Source: Clostridium sp. CAG:780
GTDB taxonomy: Bacteria > Bacillota > Clostridia > TANB77 > CAG-508
Reading direction: 5' to 3'
Length of the DNA: 64,000 nt
Assembly: GCA_000434195.1 (NCBI GenBank)
Contig: HF994452.1
Location: 1-64,000, forward strand
Shown: positions 27,444 to 37,700 of the stretch, piece after piece
Layout of the letters: every line of letters begins with the position of its first letter
Position numbering within the stretch: position 1 is the first letter of the stretch
Program-made: the position numbers and the translations under genes
Notes under the pieces: model-generated
The model's input: the letters and a program-made list of their open reading frames with translations, nothing else
Told to the model about the DNA's origin: nothing
Database searches by the model: none

Positions 27444-28428
27444 TCCAGAGATTCAGGATAATGCAGAAGAGAACTTAGAAAAAACACTAAGGCCTCAATT
27501 ATTAAATGAATATATAGGACAAACTAAAATTAAAGAAAGCATGGAAATTTTTATAGGTGCAGCTAAAAAAAGAAAAGAAGCATTAGATCATGTACTTTTA
27601 TATGGACCTCCAGGACTTGGAAAAACAACACTTGCAAACATCATTGCAAATGAAATGGATTCGAACATCAAAATTACAACAGGTCCAGCGATAACAAAAC
27701 CAGGAGACTTAGCAGCAATACTTACTGCACTTAAACCAAACGATGTTTTGTTTATAGATGAAATACATAGACTAAACAAGAACATAGAAGAAATATTATA
27801 CCCTGCAATGGAAGACTTTAAGCTAGATATAATATTAGGAAATGGACCTACTGCAAAATCAATAAGAATAAATTTACCTAAATTTACATTAATAGGAGCT
27901 ACTACAAAAGCAGGCTCCCTAACAACACCTCTTAGAGACAGATTTGGAATAGTCCATAGATTAGAACTGTATGAAGAGAATGATTTAAAGACCATAATAA
28001 AAAGATCTGCAAAAATATTAAATGTAGATATAGATGAACCTTCTTGCGTAGAACTTGCAAGAAGATCTAGAGGAACTCCAAGAATTGCAAACAGATTGCT
28101 AAAAAGAGTACGCGACTATGCTTTGGTTTTAGGAGATGGAAATATAGATTTAAAGATTACAAAATTAGCATTAGGCAAATTGGAAATAGATGAATTAGGA
28201 TTAGACGAGATAGATAGAAGAATATTAGAAACAATGATTCTGAAATATGCAGGTAGACCAATAGGAATAGAAACACTTGCTACAACAATAGGAGAAGATT
28301 TGGATACAATAGAGGATGTGTACGAACCATATCTAATACAAATTGGCTTTATTGCCAGAACACCAAGAGGCAGAATTCCGATGCCAGATGCATATAAACA
28401 CTTAGGAATAGAGGATAGGAGGAACTAA
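27421..28428 (+). CDS. ruvB: Holliday junction branch-migration helicase RuvB
   Basis: RuvB is the AAA+ motor that, with RuvA, drives branch migration of Holliday junctions in recombination repair. The 335 residues match the family: LRPQLLNEYIGQ near 22-33, Walker A GPPGLGKTTLA at about 63-73, Walker B LFIDEIHRL, sensor 1 LIGATTKAG, Arg finger region TPLRDRFGI, and winged-helix C terminus (RTPRGRIPM). I prefer ATG 27421, seven bases after AAAGGA; ATG 27415 is too close to it. It overlaps the preceding frameshifted gene by 23 bases and the next by one base. No ruvA is adjacent; its place among glycan genes is unusual. Confidence 0.95.
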   Translation: MREEKIINPEIQDNAEENLEKTLRPQLLNEYIGQTKIKESMEIFIGAAKKRKEALDHVLLYGPPGLGKTTLANIIANEMDSNIKITTGPAITKPGDLAAILTALKPNDVLFIDEIHRLNKNIEEILYPAMEDFKLDIILGNGPTAKSIRINLPKFTLIGATTKAGSLTTPLRDRFGIVHRLELYEENDLKTIIKRSAKILNVDIDEPSCVELARRSRGTPRIANRLLKRVRDYALVLGDGNIDLKITKLALGKLEIDELGLDEIDRRILETMILKYAGRPIGIETLATTIGEDLDTIEDVYEPYLIQIGFIARTPRGRIPMPDAYKHLGIEDRRN

Positions 28429-30213
28429 TGGAAATATTGTATTGCTTAATTGCATTAGTATTATTTCTAAGTTCAATATTAGTAAAAAAGACGGACAAAA
28501 AAATCAGCATAATTACTACGGTAGCAATAACAGCTATATTAGCACTGTGCTATAACATCTTTGTTTGCTACATATTAGATAAAATTAAAATACCGATAAC
28601 GTTGTTATCGCTAACTATTATAAACTTAGCAGTTTCTGCTGGGTTTATAATTAAAATAGCAAAAGATAAACAAATCCAACAATACACTATAGGAAAAAGA
28701 GATATAATCTTCACTATAATATTGCTGGTAGTAATTTTATTGATAGCATATAAAGAATTTGGATTTCCGCTTCAAATAAAATACTTTAGCACAGACGCAG
28801 CAATGATGCATTATGATACATCGTATAAATTCTATCAAAAGGCAGAACTGCTTTCGGTAGAAGATTTTAAAAACATAATGCCAGGATTATATATAAATGT
28901 AGGAATACTATTCAAAATATTTGCACCGTTCATAGGAGAATTCTATTTATATAAAATATTGATACTATTTGATTTATCAACATTATTTCTAATGGGATTG
29001 TTATTTTATTCATTAGTACGGAAAAACAATAAAGAATACGCCGACATATTTATGCATCATAGCTTTTTCAATATTTTACACAATAGGGTATCCGCTAAAT
29101 AACTTGATTTGCGGATTCTTCTATCTTGAGCTTGGAATAGCAATTATAAATGCAATAATACTTATAATAAATAAAACAAAAGATGTATTGAATACTAAAA
29201 CTATAGTAATGATTTTATTTCTATTAAACTTGGGCTTATTTTTTACATATTACTTATTTATACCGTTTGTATATTTAGCAGAATTCATATATTTCATTAT
29301 GGTAAATAAGCAGAAAAATAAAAAAATACTGACAAAAAGGCTAATTGTATTTATAGCAATTACATTAATGCTTCCTTGCATATTAGGATTTGAGTTTAAT
29401 GTGTTGCAAGGAATGATACATCAAAAGACATCAGGAACAATGGCACCAACAGATATAATGAAGGACGAAGGATACATATATAGAAATTCATATTCTAATT
29501 TTATACTATTCTTACCCTTTGTTGTGTTGTACTTTTTCAATCACATAAAAAAGAGACAAATCGACTTCAACATGATTTTCTTTACAACACTGATTTTATA
29601 TATAGGATTTATATTTGTATTATACAAAGCAAATTTAATTTCAGCATATTATATGTTTAAAAACTATTATGTATTATGGCTAATAATGATATACATTACA
29701 TGTGCAAGTATTATAGAAGTGTCTAGCACAAAAAGAGGAGAAGACGGAACAGCAATTTATACACTAATTTATATCTTAATCTTTGCAATGTGTTATTTAT
29801 TTCAAAATGTGAAAATTACAAAAGAAACATTCAACAGCAAAGAAACAATTTTTGATGTGATGGATATATATGGAATGAACAAAACAATGATTACACAACT
29901 GGATAAAGATCTAAATGAAGAACAATTAGAACTAATAAAATATTGTTACGACAATTTGGATGTTAATATAGAAAATACAATTTTGTTAGTGCAAGAAAGA
30001 CAAATATTTTGGATTAATTCTATTATAGACCAGTTCTCAAATGAAAAAGACATAAGATATCTAAATAGATCAAATGTAAAGAAAATAAAAAACCAAGAGA
30101 AAGATTTTGAATATATAATAGAATTAAACAAACAAAATCAGATAATCGAGAATGCTACAGTAATTTACCAAAATGGCAGTGGAACAATATATGAAATAAA
30201 TGAAAGGAACTAA
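28428..30213 (+). CDS. GT-C-like polytopic membrane protein, split by a +1 frameshift at CGG (594 aa if shifted)
   Basis: Frame 1 encodes 197 residues up to LLFYSLV, then in-frame CGG at 29019-29021. Unshifted, it runs into a polar tail and stops at 29100-29102. Reading GGA at 29020 gives GKTIKNTPTYLCIIAFSI and then FYTIGYPLNNLICGFFYLEL, a hydrophobic continuation that merges with the frame ending at 30213 (397 residues). The joined protein has about twelve spans, an acidic first loop (STDAAMMHYDTS) and a long C-terminal extracytoplasmic domain, matching GT-C transferases of glycan loci. No separate start or Shine-Dalgarno exists for the second half, whose first candidate codon is a TTG (29104) inside a helix. 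It overlaps ruvB by one base. Confidence 0.75.
29019..29022 (+). other. CGGA +1 frameshift site 2 (GT-C-like protein)
   Basis: In-frame CGG follows GTA (codon 198). Reading GGA at 29020-29022 restores about 30 residues of hydrophobic sequence that lie before any possible restart codon of the second frame. Confidence 0.7.
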
Positions 30214-30215
30214 TT

Positions 30216-31259
30216 ATGAAACTATTAATGCATACCTGCTGTGCACCTTGTAGTGTGTACTGCATAGATACTTTGAGAAAAGAAGGAATAGAGCCAACCT
30301 TGTATTGGTATAATCCTAATATACATCCATACACAGAATATAAAGCAAGAAGAGATTGTCTAAAAGAATATGCAAATAGTATAAATGTACAAGCTATATT
30401 TGAAGAAAACTATGGACTAGATGAGTTTTGCAGAGAAGCGGTAAAAGACTTAAAAGCAAGATGTGTAAATTATTGCTATCCAGTTAGGCTAAGAAAAACA
30501 TTTGAATATGCAAAAGAAAATGGATATGACACAGTAACAACAACTTTATTATATAGCATATATCAAAAGCACGATTTCATAAAAGCGTATATGGAAAAAT
30601 TGAGCAAAGAATTTGGAATCGATTTTCTTTATAGAGACTTTAGAGTGGGATTTTGGGAAGGACACCAAAAAGCTCATGATATAGGATTATATATGCAAAA
30701 ATATTGTGGTTGTATATTTAGTGAGGAGATGAGATATTATAACCGCAATCCTATACAAACCAGTAATACCAATGGTTACGAGACACCAAAAGAACCTAGA
30801 ATGCAGGTTAAAAAAATAGAAAATAAAGAAGATTATATAGACTTACTTTTAGAGGCAGATCCTTCAAAAGACATGATACATAAGTATTTGAACGATTCTG
30901 ATGTATATGCATTAAAAAAAGAAGATGAGTTAATTTCTATTGCAGTTATTTTGCACATTGATAGAAAAACATTAGAATTAAAAAACATAGTTACAAAAGA
31001 AAATTTTAGAAATAAAGGTTATGCAAAAACACTTTTAAAATCATTATGTGGTAATTATAAACAAAAATATGACAGAATGTTGGTAGGAACAACAGAGAAT
31101 AATATTCCTTTCTATGTTAAGCAGGGATTTGATAAATATGAGAAAACAATTAAAAATTTCTTTATAGATAATTATAAAGAAAAAATAAAAGATGGAGATT
31201 TAATTTGTACTGATTTAATATATTATTCAAAAGATTTAAAGAAAAACAAAATATTGTAG
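30216..31259 (+). CDS. queH: Epoxyqueuosine reductase QueH fused to a GNAT acetyltransferase domain
   Basis: QueH reduces epoxyqueuosine to queuosine in the tRNA anticodon wobble position. Residues 1-178 carry its iron-sulphur/redox cysteines: HTCCAPCS at 6-13, a CVNYCYP segment near 90, and YCGCIF near 166, plus YWYNPNIHPYTEY. Residues about 195-347 look like a GNAT domain: ALKKEDELISIAVI, LKNIVTKENFRNKGYAKTLL (acetyl-CoA loop) and FYVKQGFDKY. The fusion is clear because the frame is continuous. The acetyl acceptor is unknown. It is the last chromosomal-type gene before the conjugative element, followed by a terminator. Confidence 0.88.
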   Translation: MKLLMHTCCAPCSVYCIDTLRKEGIEPTLYWYNPNIHPYTEYKARRDCLKEYANSINVQAIFEENYGLDEFCREAVKDLKARCVNYCYPVRLRKTFEYAKENGYDTVTTTLLYSIYQKHDFIKAYMEKLSKEFGIDFLYRDFRVGFWEGHQKAHDIGLYMQKYCGCIFSEEMRYYNRNPIQTSNTNGYETPKEPRMQVKKIENKEDYIDLLLEADPSKDMIHKYLNDSDVYALKKEDELISIAVILHIDRKTLELKNIVTKENFRNKGYAKTLLKSLCGNYKQKYDRMLVGTTENNIPFYVKQGFDKYEKTIKNFFIDNYKEKIKDGDLICTDLIYYSKDLKKNKIL

Positions 31260-31288
31260 TTATTGAAATAATATCTAACATATATAAG

Positions 31289-31320
31289 AAATCTAATAGA
31301 AATATTAGGTTTTTTATTTT
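31289..31320 (+). terminator. Rho-independent terminator after queH
   Basis: AAATCTAATA (31289-31298) pairs with TATTAGGTTT (31303-31312, one G-U) around a GAAA loop, followed by a T-rich run. Confidence 0.85.
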
Positions 31321-31349
31321 GCCTTCAAAAAGGAAGGAGTAAAAAGAAA

Positions 31350-31973
31350 ATGAAAAAAATTGAAAACAAAAAAACAAAAAACAGTGAAAAAATCAAAAAA
31401 GAAACAGAAAAGATTAAAGAGATTATAAGAAAGGAGACAGGTATTTATATAAAGAAGATGAACTCAAGAAACTTAAAGAAAGAATTTGAACAATTTTATT
31501 ATATTATGGCATCAAATTATTATGAGTGTTTAACAGCAATAGGGTATTTAGATGAAATAGAAACTGATTGCTTTGCTTGTATAAAAGATGATTACTTATC
31601 AGATTTTGTAAGGTCAATGAGTGCTATGATGAATAAAATATTTTGTGATGAAGAAAAAGACTTTTCAGATATAATGAATGGAATTATGAGAATGTTAATT
31701 TCTGAAGATAAAATTGTTAATATTATAAAAGACGATATACCTAATTGGGTAGTATTAAGAAAAAAGATAAGACCAGGATTAGTAAATATTCTACCTTTAT
31801 ATGATAATTTAAATGAATACTATTTGAATTATTCATATAAATATAATATGGAAGAAGATATAAAACCTTTTATTGCAGGACTTAACAATTTATTTGGTAA
31901 ATTAGCAGATGATGAGGAGTTTATATATGTTTCTACTCATTTACAAGATGATAAAGAAATAACAGAGGAATAA
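31350..31973 (+). CDS. Hypothetical protein at the left end of the conjugative element
   Basis: This 207-residue protein is not recognised. The first 45 residues are lysine-rich and probably coiled coil (KKIENKKTKNSEKIKK); the rest is acidic and helical with no signal peptide or membrane span (for example CFACIKDDYLSDFVRSM, WVVLRKKIRPGLVNILPLYD). AAGGAAGGAG lies ahead of ATG 31350. It is followed by a hairpin terminator before parA, so it is probably transcribed alone. It may be an element-encoded regulator or accessory factor, but nothing in the sequence tells. Confidence 0.65.
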   Translation: MKKIENKKTKNSEKIKKETEKIKEIIRKETGIYIKKMNSRNLKKEFEQFYYIMASNYYECLTAIGYLDEIETDCFACIKDDYLSDFVRSMSAMMNKIFCDEEKDFSDIMNGIMRMLISEDKIVNIIKDDIPNWVVLRKKIRPGLVNILPLYDNLNEYYLNYSYKYNMEEDIKPFIAGLNNLFGKLADDEEFIYVSTHLQDDKEITEE

Positions 31974-31986
31974 ATATTCAAGACAA

Positions 31987-32018
31987 GAGTTAGCTTTTAG
32001 GAGTTAGCTCTTTTTTTT
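31987..32018 (+). terminator. hairpin terminator upstream of parA
   Basis: GAGTTAGC (31987-31994) pairs with GTTAGCTC (32003-32010), with two G-U pairs, followed by eight Ts. The parA Shine-Dalgarno begins only seven bases later, so read-through or attenuation may control parA. Confidence 0.65.
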
Positions 32019-32034
32019 GAGGAAAGGAGCAAGA

Positions 32035-32860
32035 ATGGGAAAGTGTCAGATAATTGCAATAGCAAATCAAAAAGGTGGAGTTGGAAAAACAACAACTACA
32101 TTTAGTTTAGGAGTTGCACTTAGTAAACAAGGAAAAAGAGTATTACTAATTGATGCAGATCCACAACGGAGATTTAACTACTTGTATGGGTTACTATAAT
32201 CAAGATGAATTGCAGAATACTATTGGAACATTAATGTCTGATACTATATGTGATAATGAAATAAATGCAGAAAATGCTATTCTTCATCATAAAGAAGGAG
32301 TAGATTTAATTCCTGCAAATTTAGATTTATCAGCAATAGAGTTTTCATTAGTTAATGCAATGAGCAGAGAGTTCACGCTTAAAAATTCTATAAGAGGTAT
32401 TAAAGATAACTATGATTATGTATTGATAGATTGTATGCCATCTCTTGGAATGATAACAATAAATGCTCTGGCTTGTAGTGATAAGATAATAATTCCAGTA
32501 CAGGGAGAATATCTGGCTGCAAAAGGAATGGGACATTTATTAAAGACAGTTACGAGAGTGCAGAAACAAATAAATCCTAATTTGAAAATAGGTGGAGTAT
32601 TACTTACATTAGTAGATAAAAGAACAAATTTATCAAAAGATGTAAGAGATACTTTAATCGACAATTATGGACAATATGTGAAAATATATGGTGCTGAAAT
32701 ACCCAAAGCAATAAATACAGCAAAATCAACATCAACAGGAAAGAGTATATTTGAGTTTGATAAAAATAGTCCTGTTGCAAACGCATACAATAATTTAGCA
32801 AAGGAGGTATTAGAAAATGAAAGAACAAGACAAAAAGATGGTACTTCCAAAGTTAGATGA
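32035..32860 (+). CDS. parA: ParA/Soj partition ATPase, split by a +1 frameshift at CGG (274 aa if shifted)
   Basis: ParA dimerises on DNA with ATP and, with ParB, stabilises the element. The frame from ATG 32035 (AGGAG at 32025-32029) encodes the deviant Walker A KGGVGKTTTT at about 13-22 and IDADPQ at 39-44, then in-frame CGG at 32167. Unshifted it ends at 32197-32199 after 54 residues. Reading GGA (32168-32170) gives ADPQ-GDLTTCMGYY, restoring the invariant Gly of the family motif DADPQG, and the frame then runs to 32860 with DYVLIDCMPSLGM (Walker B region) and IIPVQGEYLAAKGM. The length after shifting, 274, is normal. The frame from 32150 lacks its own Shine-Dalgarno. This is the clearest of the four CGG cases because the expected residue is known. 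Confidence 0.9.
32167..32170 (+). other. CGGA +1 frameshift site 3 (parA)
   Basis: In-frame CGG follows CAA; skipping C yields GGA for the conserved Gly of the ParA motif DADPQG. No homopolymer run or slippery codon pair is present. Confidence 0.8.
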
Positions 32861-33767
32861 TTTATTCACAAGTCAAGAACAAAGAGATAATCCAGTTGTT
32901 GATGAGGTAAAGGAAATAGAACTATATAAAATAGGAGAATTTCCAGACCACCCTTTTAGAGTTATAGATGATGATAAAATGGAAGAAATGGTTAAAAGTG
33001 TAAAAGAACATGGAGTTTTATTACCTGTTATAGTAAGAAAACGAGGAGAAGGAAATTATCAAATGATTTCTGGACATAGAAGAAAAAGAGCGTGTGAACT
33101 TGCAGGAATAGATAAAATAAAATGTATTGTTAAAGACTTAACTGATGATGAGGCAACAATTCTTATGGTAGATAGTAATATTCAAAGAGAAGAAATATTG
33201 CCTAGTGAAAAAGCATTTGCATATAAAATGAAATTTGAAGCTATGAAACATCAAGGAAAAAGAGTTGATTTAGAAGAAAATTCAACTTCGGACCCAGTGG
33301 GACTGAAGTTACAAACTACCGAAATGATAGGAAATGAAAATGGAGATAGTCAAACACAAGTAAAAAGATATATAAGACTAACTAATTTAATACCTGAATT
33401 ATTAGAACAAGTTGATAACAAAAGAATAGCTTTTAGACCAGCAGTAGAATTATCATATTTAAGTGAAGAAAATCAATATGTTGTAGAAAATATATTTGAA
33501 TTTGATGAGGTAACACCTTCTTTAAGTCAAGCAATAAGATTAAAGAAATTAGAACAAGAAGGAAACCTAACAGAAGAAAAAATAGAAGAAATATTGCAAC
33601 AGGAAAAGCCAAATCAAAAAGAATATATAAAGATACACAATGAAAAAATAGAAAAATATATTCCAAGTAGAGTTAAAGAATCTGGAAATGTTGAAGATTT
33701 TATTATTCAATGTGTGCAAGATTATATTAGGCGAGAACGAATAAAACAAGAAAGAAATTCCAGATAG
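32817..33767 (+). CDS. parB: ParB-type partition protein
   Basis: This protein has 316 residues. The N-terminal ParB/sulfiredoxin-like nuclease fold has YKIGEFPDHPFRVIDDDKM, GVLLPVIVRKRG and the CTP-binding-type motif GHRRKRACELAGI at about 83-95, then SNIQREEILPSEKA, where the helix-turn-helix region begins. It should bind a parS-like site and work with ParA. AGGAGG (32802-32807) precedes ATG 32817; the gene overlaps the end of parA by 44 bases, so expression is coupled. The candidate sites at 33769 and 33802 lie just downstream. Confidence 0.9.
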   Translation: MKEQDKKMVLPKLDDLFTSQEQRDNPVVDEVKEIELYKIGEFPDHPFRVIDDDKMEEMVKSVKEHGVLLPVIVRKRGEGNYQMISGHRRKRACELAGIDKIKCIVKDLTDDEATILMVDSNIQREEILPSEKAFAYKMKFEAMKHQGKRVDLEENSTSDPVGLKLQTTEMIGNENGDSQTQVKRYIRLTNLIPELLEQVDNKRIAFRPAVELSYLSEENQYVVENIFEFDEVTPSLSQAIRLKKLEQEGNLTEEKIEEILQQEKPNQKEYIKIHNEKIEKYIPSRVKESGNVEDFIIQCVQDYIRRERIKQERNSR

Positions 33768-33768
33768 T

Positions 33769-33816
33769 GTGTGAACAAAATTAGATATATTTAGTTATAC
33801 TTGTTTGTGTGAACAC
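33769..33816 (+). promoter_or_regulatory. parS-like GTGTGAACA repeats downstream of parB
   Basis: GTGTGAACAAA (33769-33779) and TGTTTGTGTGAACAC (33802-33816) share GTGTGAACA and resemble half-sites of the bacterial parS palindrome (TGTTTCACGTGAAACA). The rest of the 33768-33974 gap is AT-rich with no gene. Binding by the adjacent ParB is inference. Confidence 0.4.
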
Positions 33817-33974
33817 TTTACAAAGTTTTCCCTTACAATCCCTTTTAAATACATACTATATTACAAACTAAAAGAGAATTATTATATAAAATATATTTAA
33901 TAATATTATAATAATTTACACATTTGTTTTTATCTCTAAAAAGCATATAATTAAGCTATAAGGAGATGGTAGTA

Positions 33975-34658
33975 ATGAGAAATAAAAAGATATTAGTTTT
34001 AATAATTATAGCCTTAATAGTGGTATTATTTGCGAGTATATTGATTATAAAATTAAAACAAACAAATAAAATTGATATGGTAAGTGAAAAAGAGATTGTA
34101 AATGAGATAAACAATACTGAAGAAGAAATTACAGAAGAAAACATTGTAGTTGAAAGCAAAATAGAAGAACAAAAAACACAAGAAGAAGCGGATATTCCAG
34201 AAAAAGAAAAGGAAAGTCAACAAGAATTACAAAAGCAAATAACAATAGCTACACAAGATAAAAAAGTAGAAAGTCCAAAACAAGCAGAACAGTCAAAGGT
34301 AACACAAGTAATAACAAAACAAAAAACAGAGATAAATGAACAACTTAAACAAGATATTAAAACAGAAACTCAAATACAAGAACAGACTAAATTTGAAACT
34401 AAAGTAGAAGAAAAACAATCAGAAACACCAAAATGTACTGATACAAATCATGGTGTAGGAGTAGGAAATTCAAATAAATGGTTTAATTCAAAACAAGAAG
34501 CTATAAATTATTATCAGGGCATAATAAAAACTTGGGGAGATAAATGGGAAAAATTTGAGATTGATGATGAAATATATCAAAAAAATTGTCCTTATGGATA
34601 TGAAACTTGGTCATGTCCGTTCTGTGAAAAATGGACAATAAACTTTTATTATAATTAA
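33975..34658 (+). CDS. Membrane-anchored Gln/Glu-rich protein with a Cys-pair C-terminal domain
   Basis: The protein has 227 residues. ATG 33975 is nine bases from AAGGAG (33960-33965); the ATG at 33966 abuts it. One N-terminal helix (about 5-24) anchors a long Glu/Lys/Gln-rich, probably extended stalk (25-150) facing the cell surface. The last 75 residues form a compact domain with CTDTNHG, KWFNSKQEAINYY and NCPYGYETWSCPFCEKW, where a CPFC pair and other cysteines could bind metal or form disulphides. It lies between parB and the adhesin gene. The domain resembles stand-alone C-terminal modules of Firmicute surface proteins, but I cannot name it. Confidence 0.7.
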   Translation: MRNKKILVLIIIALIVVLFASILIIKLKQTNKIDMVSEKEIVNEINNTEEEITEENIVVESKIEEQKTQEEADIPEKEKESQQELQKQITIATQDKKVESPKQAEQSKVTQVITKQKTEINEQLKQDIKTETQIQEQTKFETKVEEKQSETPKCTDTNHGVGVGNSNKWFNSKQEAINYYQGIIKTWGDKWEKFEIDDEIYQKNCPYGYETWSCPFCEKWTINFYYN

Positions 34659-34679
34659 ATAAAATATTAAAATAATGCA

Positions 34680-34710
34680 GAGCAGGTAGATTACTACTTG
34701 TTCTTTTTTT
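34680..34710 (+). terminator. Rho-independent terminator before the adhesin gene
   Basis: GAGCAGGTAG (34680-34689) pairs with CTACTTGTTC (34694-34703) with two G-U pairs around ATTA, then seven Ts. Confidence 0.8.
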
Positions 34711-34735
34711 ATAAAAAAATAGGAGGTAAAATTTT

Positions 34736-37700
34736 ATGAAAGTAAAAAAATCAAATAAAATGTTAGCAACAATGATGTTAATCTTAATAATATTTAGTGT
34801 AATACAACCTGTTTTTGCAGCATCTGGAAGTGGAACATGGTCAGGAGGTCAATATGCTTCTGGTATGAAAACAACAGATAATGCAGGTGGAACAACAGGT
34901 GTACTAATAAGAAGATTAAACAACTTAAATACAGGAGAAAGAAGAACGGTATTCTGTGCAGAGCATGGAATAGATTTTAAGACAGGAGCATCATATAATG
35001 GAGTTTATTATACTCCAACTAATTCTAATATTAGAAAGGCTTGTAAAGTTGCTTATTTAGGATGGTATAAAAATAACGGAGGTTATACAGTAGATGGTGG
35101 TATTTTAGCAAGTGATATGAAATGGGTAAAATGGGACTATGTATTTACTCAACAATATATTTGGGAAATACTAGGACAAAGTAATGCAACATTTATTAAT
35201 GCAGATGAGCAACAAGGGTATGTAGATTTTAAAAATAGAATAAATAACGAAATTGCAAGTATTGAAAGAAGACCTAGCTTTAATGGAAATACAATCACAA
35301 TTCAAGCAGGAGAAACAAAAACAATAAACGACTCTAATGGGGTTCTTGCAGAATATGGAACAATAGATAATACAAAAGATGGAATTAGATTTGTTCATCA
35401 GAATGGTAGTAATTCAATGACTATTTCAGTAGATGAAAATACAAATTTAGAGAATTACAGAATTTCAGACAATACTTTTAGAGAGTGGGGAATGATAAAA
35501 AATGGAACAGAAGATAATGATACAATGGTTTATTTTGAATTTGCAGCAGGTGTGCAAAATCAATTATATTGTATGAGTTACAATGATCCAGTAACATTAA
35601 ATTTTTCTTTAGCAATTGAAACATTTGGTAAATTAGAATTACAAAAATTAAATACAAATGGAGATTTAGTAAATGGTGCAATATTTAATGTTACAGGACC
35701 AAATGGATATAATCAAGATATAACTGTTACTAATGGAAAAATAACTATAGATAAATTAAGAAAAGGAATATATACGATTACTGAAAAATCAGCTCCTAAT
35801 GGTTATTTATTAAATACACAGGCTTATAATGTTGAAGTGAAAGTAAATCAAACTGCAACTCAAGCAATAGTTAATAATGAGCCAACGGGAACAATCCAAG
35901 TAATTAAAAAAAGTGAACAAGGTGACTTAATAAAGGGTACAATATTCAAAGTTATAGCAAATGAAAATATAAAAAATGTAGCAGGAACTAAAACATATTA
36001 TACAGAAAGACAAGTAATTGCTAATATTACAACAGATAGTAATGGATTAGCAGAAATAACTAATCTTCCACTTGGAAAATATGTAGTAGAAGAAACACAA
36101 GCAACAACAGGTTATTTGTTAGATTCTACAAAGCATAATGTTACTTTATCTTATAAAGGACAAACACAAAAAATAGTATTAGAAAGTTTTGAAAAAATTG
36201 ATACTACTCCAACAGGAGAGATAAAAGTATATAAAACAGATGATTATAATAACAAACTAAAAGGTGCAGAAATATCACTTTATGCAAGAGAAGATATAAA
36301 GAATGTAGCAGGAACTAGAACTTGGTACAAAAAGGGAGATTTAATTACAAAAGCTATTACAAATGATGAGGGAATGGTTAAATTTTCTGATTTATATTTA
36401 GGTAAATACTATGTAAAAGAAACAAATGCTCCAGAGGGGTATTTATTAAATACAAAAGAATTTGATACAGAATTAAAATATAAAGATGCTAATACAAAAG
36501 TTATTTATATTGATGTTAATGGAATAAAAGATGAAGAACCAACAGGAACAATTACAATAATAAAGAAAGATTCAGAAACTGGATCAGTACCACAAGGAGA
36601 TGCAACATTTAATGGTGCAGTTTATAAGGTTTATGCAAATGAAGATATATACAACAAAGCAAAAACTAAAAAATTCTATTCAAATGGAGATTTAGTTGCA
36701 ACAAGAACTATGAATGAAAAAGGAGAAACAGAAGATATAACAAATCTTCCTTTAGGAAAGTATGTTGTTAAAGAGGAAACTGCTCCAATAGGATACATGT
36801 TAGATAAAAATACTTATAATGTAGAACTAAAATACAAAGACCAATATACAAAAGTAATAACAGATACTAAAACAAGTTTAGAGAATGTTAAGAAAATGGG
36901 AGTTCATATATTCAAATCTGGTATAAAAGAAAATTCTGGAGAAACACCAGGATTAGAGGGCGCAGAATTTACTATAAAATTAAATTCAGCAGTAGAAAGA
37001 GCTTATGCACAAGGCTACACTTATGCAGAGGTTTGGAATGGAATAGATGAAGATGGTAACAAAGTAAATGTTGATAGCAAAAGAGTTGCAGAAGCACAAG
37101 TAATAGCTCCTAGTTATGAAACAATAAAAACAGATAAAGATGGAAACGCATATACTCAAAAGAACTTACCTTATGGAAAATATATAGTTAAAGAAACTAA
37201 AACACCAACAGATTATGAAACAGCAGTTGACTTTACATTTTCTATTACAGATGATGAGTCAGAAATCAAAGAAATAGCAAAAAAAACAAAACATTTAGTA
37301 GTAAATAATGAACAATTAGAAACATATATTAAGTTAATCAAAAAAGACTTAAAAACAGGAAAACTTGTTACATTAAATTCTACAACATTTGAAATTAAAG
37401 CAACAAAAGATATATATGATAGAGCTACTAAAAAGATATTATTCAAAAAAGGAGAAGCTATTTCTCAAAAAATAGGAAATACAACATACACATCATTTAC
37501 AACAAATGCAGATAACATTGTAGTTCCAGATAATTCATATAATAGCAAAAATGATGATAAAGCAACAATTACAACACCTTTAAAATTACCAGTAGGTAGT
37601 TATGAAATTACAGAAATAAAAGTTCCAACAGGCTTTTTACAATTAGAATCTTCAGTAAAATTTGAAATCAAAAATGTAAAAGATTATGATACAGATAAAG

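Noticed and set aside
31260..31350. tRNA or clear attachment site at the left edge of the element
   Set aside because: No tRNA cloverleaf (no T-loop-like GGTTCGA) and no direct repeat could be identified; the right edge lies outside the window.
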